A stretch of DNA of 6,908 bases from JBKJTP01 sp046590195. Its GTDB lineage: Bacteria > Bacteroidota > Ignavibacteria > Palsa-1295. The translations under genes were made by a program, and so were the position numbers. A model generated the notes under the pieces. The model ran no database searches, was not told the origin of the DNA, and worked only from the letters and a program-made list of their open reading frames with translations. The stretch is taken from contig JBKJTP010000292.1 of the NCBI GenBank assembly GCA_046590195.1, positions 1 through 6,908 on the forward strand, given 5' to 3'. Of the stretch, positions 5,989 to 6,908 are shown in pieces; within the stretch, counting starts at the first letter, position 1; every line of letters starts with the position of its first letter.

Positions 5989-6908
5989 ATGAAATTGTGC
6001 GTCCTCCTTGGCGGCCCATCTGCAGAGCGTGAAGTATCGTTATTGAGCGGGTCAGCCATGGCCCGAGCGCTTGCCGAGAACGGCCATGAGGTCACGTTGC
6101 TCGATCCTGCGTTCAACAAGCCCATGAAGCTCGAGGACTTCAAGTCTGAGGCGGCGCATGAGAACCCCCCGACGCCCGAGGAGCTAAGCGCGCTCTCGAG
6201 GTCGACGGTGCTCGAAAGCCTCATGTCCGACACTGTTCGAAACGCTGATGCTGTCGTCTTCGGACTCCACGGTGTGCCCGGAGAAGATGGCATGATGCAA
6301 GCCGTGTTGGAGTTTCTCGGGAAGACTTACACCGGATCCGACAGCCGCACAAGTGCGGTCTGTATCGACAAAGAGATCACTAAGATCCTGCTTGTTGACA
6401 AAGGCATACCGGTACCAAAGGGATTTAGTGCATCTGCAGGTACACCTGACGCAGAGCTCATCGAGATGTACGAAGAAGCCAAGTCAACGCTCGGTGAGCG
6501 AATGGTGATCAAGCCGAACGATCAAGGCTCGACAGTTGGTCTGACAATCCTGAAGGAGGATGACCGAGACAAGTTTATGGAGGGCGTCAAACTGTCGTGG
6601 CAGTACAGCAAGAAGGCTCTGATTGAGGAGTTTATCGATGGTCGTGAGCTTACGGTGACGGTGCTCGAAGGCAAATCGCTGCCGATAGTAGAGATCATCG
6701 CCGAAGGCGGCTTCTATGATTACCACAAGAAGTACACACCAGGCTTCACGAACTACGTTTGTCCTGCTGAGCTTGATGAGGATCTCACGAAGCGTATCCA
6801 GGCAGACGCTCTCAATGTCTTCAAGACTTGCGGCGCCAAGGGCTACGCACGAATTGATTACCGACTTGATCCTCAAAACAATTTTTTCTGTTTGGAGATC
6901 AATACTTT
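5989..6908 (+). CDS. ddl: D-alanine--D-alanine ligase, N-terminal 306 residues (3' end outside window)
   Basis: This ATP-grasp ligase joins two D-alanines in the cytosol, supplying the dipeptide that MurF adds to the peptidoglycan precursor. The start MKLCVLLGGPSAEREVSLLSG is the family N-terminus; E13 matches the catalytic Glu15 of E. coli DdlB. FGLHGVPGEDG (91-101) is the conserved HG..GEDG element. K175 and S181 in KPNDQGSTVG are the ATP-contacting Lys and the loop Ser (E. coli Ser150). FYDYHKKY (242-249) puts Tyr249 at the position of E. coli Tyr216, the D-Ala-type residue rather than the Phe of D-lactate ligases. R288, D290, E303 and N305 match the transition-state Arg and the metal ligands. 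The segment at about 44-80 is longer than in E. coli DdlB. The frame is open to the edge, and only the last few dozen residues should be missing. The ATG has no Shine-Dalgarno sequence. An active enzyme is expected. Confidence 0.97.
   Translation, partial: MKLCVLLGGPSAEREVSLLSGSAMARALAENGHEVTLLDPAFNKPMKLEDFKSEAAHENPPTPEELSALSRSTVLESLMSDTVRNADAVVFGLHGVPGEDGMMQAVLEFLGKTYTGSDSRTSAVCIDKEITKILLVDKGIPVPKGFSASAGTPDAELIEMYEEAKSTLGERMVIKPNDQGSTVGLTILKEDDRDKFMEGVKLSWQYSKKALIEEFIDGRELTVTVLEGKSLPIVEIIAEGGFYDYHKKYTPGFTNYVCPAELDEDLTKRIQADALNVFKTCGAKGYARIDYRLDPQNNFFCLEINT

Noticed and set aside
5973..6293. Minus-strand frame of 106 codons over the ddl start, and similar ones at 6327-6512 and 6484-6876
   Set aside because: All are antisense shadows of the ddl reading frame, which carries every expected ATP-grasp motif.

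Overview
The window looks like ordinary chromosome from a Gram-negative bacterium of the FCB group (Bacteroidota/Chlorobiota/Ignavibacteriota/Kapaibacteriota side). Four observations point that way. The leucyl-tRNA synthetase carries an insertion of about 55 residues in its catalytic domain, which I associate with that group. Two intergenic regions contain exact matches to the Bacteroidota -7 promoter box TAnnTTTG. None of the five gene starts has a recognisable Shine-Dalgarno sequence. The secreted proteins have an AQ-type signal peptide and a CBM9-like domain, both common in these lineages. The phylum assignment is inference, and I cannot name a genus.

Layout: (1) Positions 1-905, minus strand: the N-terminal 301 residues of a soluble multi-PAS signalling protein whose C-terminal output domain lies outside the window. 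(2) Positions 906-1049: spacer with an 8-bp inverted repeat and a weak candidate promoter. (3) Positions 1050-2504, minus strand: a secreted protein of 484 residues with an FG-GAP-like motif and a C-terminal CBM9-like beta-sandwich, function unknown. (4) Positions 2505-2687: divergent control region with a -7 box close to the minus-strand start and three helically spaced CGATTT repeats. (5) Positions 2688-5315, plus strand: complete leuS. (6) Positions 5316-5378: convergent spacer with a likely intrinsic terminator. (7) Positions 5379-5828, minus strand: a small lipocalin-like lipoprotein. (8) Positions 5829-5988: second divergent control region. (9) Positions 5989-6908, plus strand: D-alanine--D-alanine ligase, cut by the window end. 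No stretch without a gene reaches 300 bases.

How the genes relate: two housekeeping genes, one for protein synthesis (leuS) and one for peptidoglycan precursor synthesis (ddl), alternate with envelope and signalling genes of unknown role. Orientation switches at every gene boundary except between the CBM9-like and PAS genes. The only possible co-transcription is therefore CBM9-like gene to PAS gene, across 144 bp. I see no mobile element, RNA gene, CRISPR array, defence island or biosynthetic cluster, and nothing that amounts to a new multi-gene system. The items most worth a second look are the promoter box almost abutting a start codon, the phased repeats in the leuS divergent region, and the uncharacterised CBM9-like protein.
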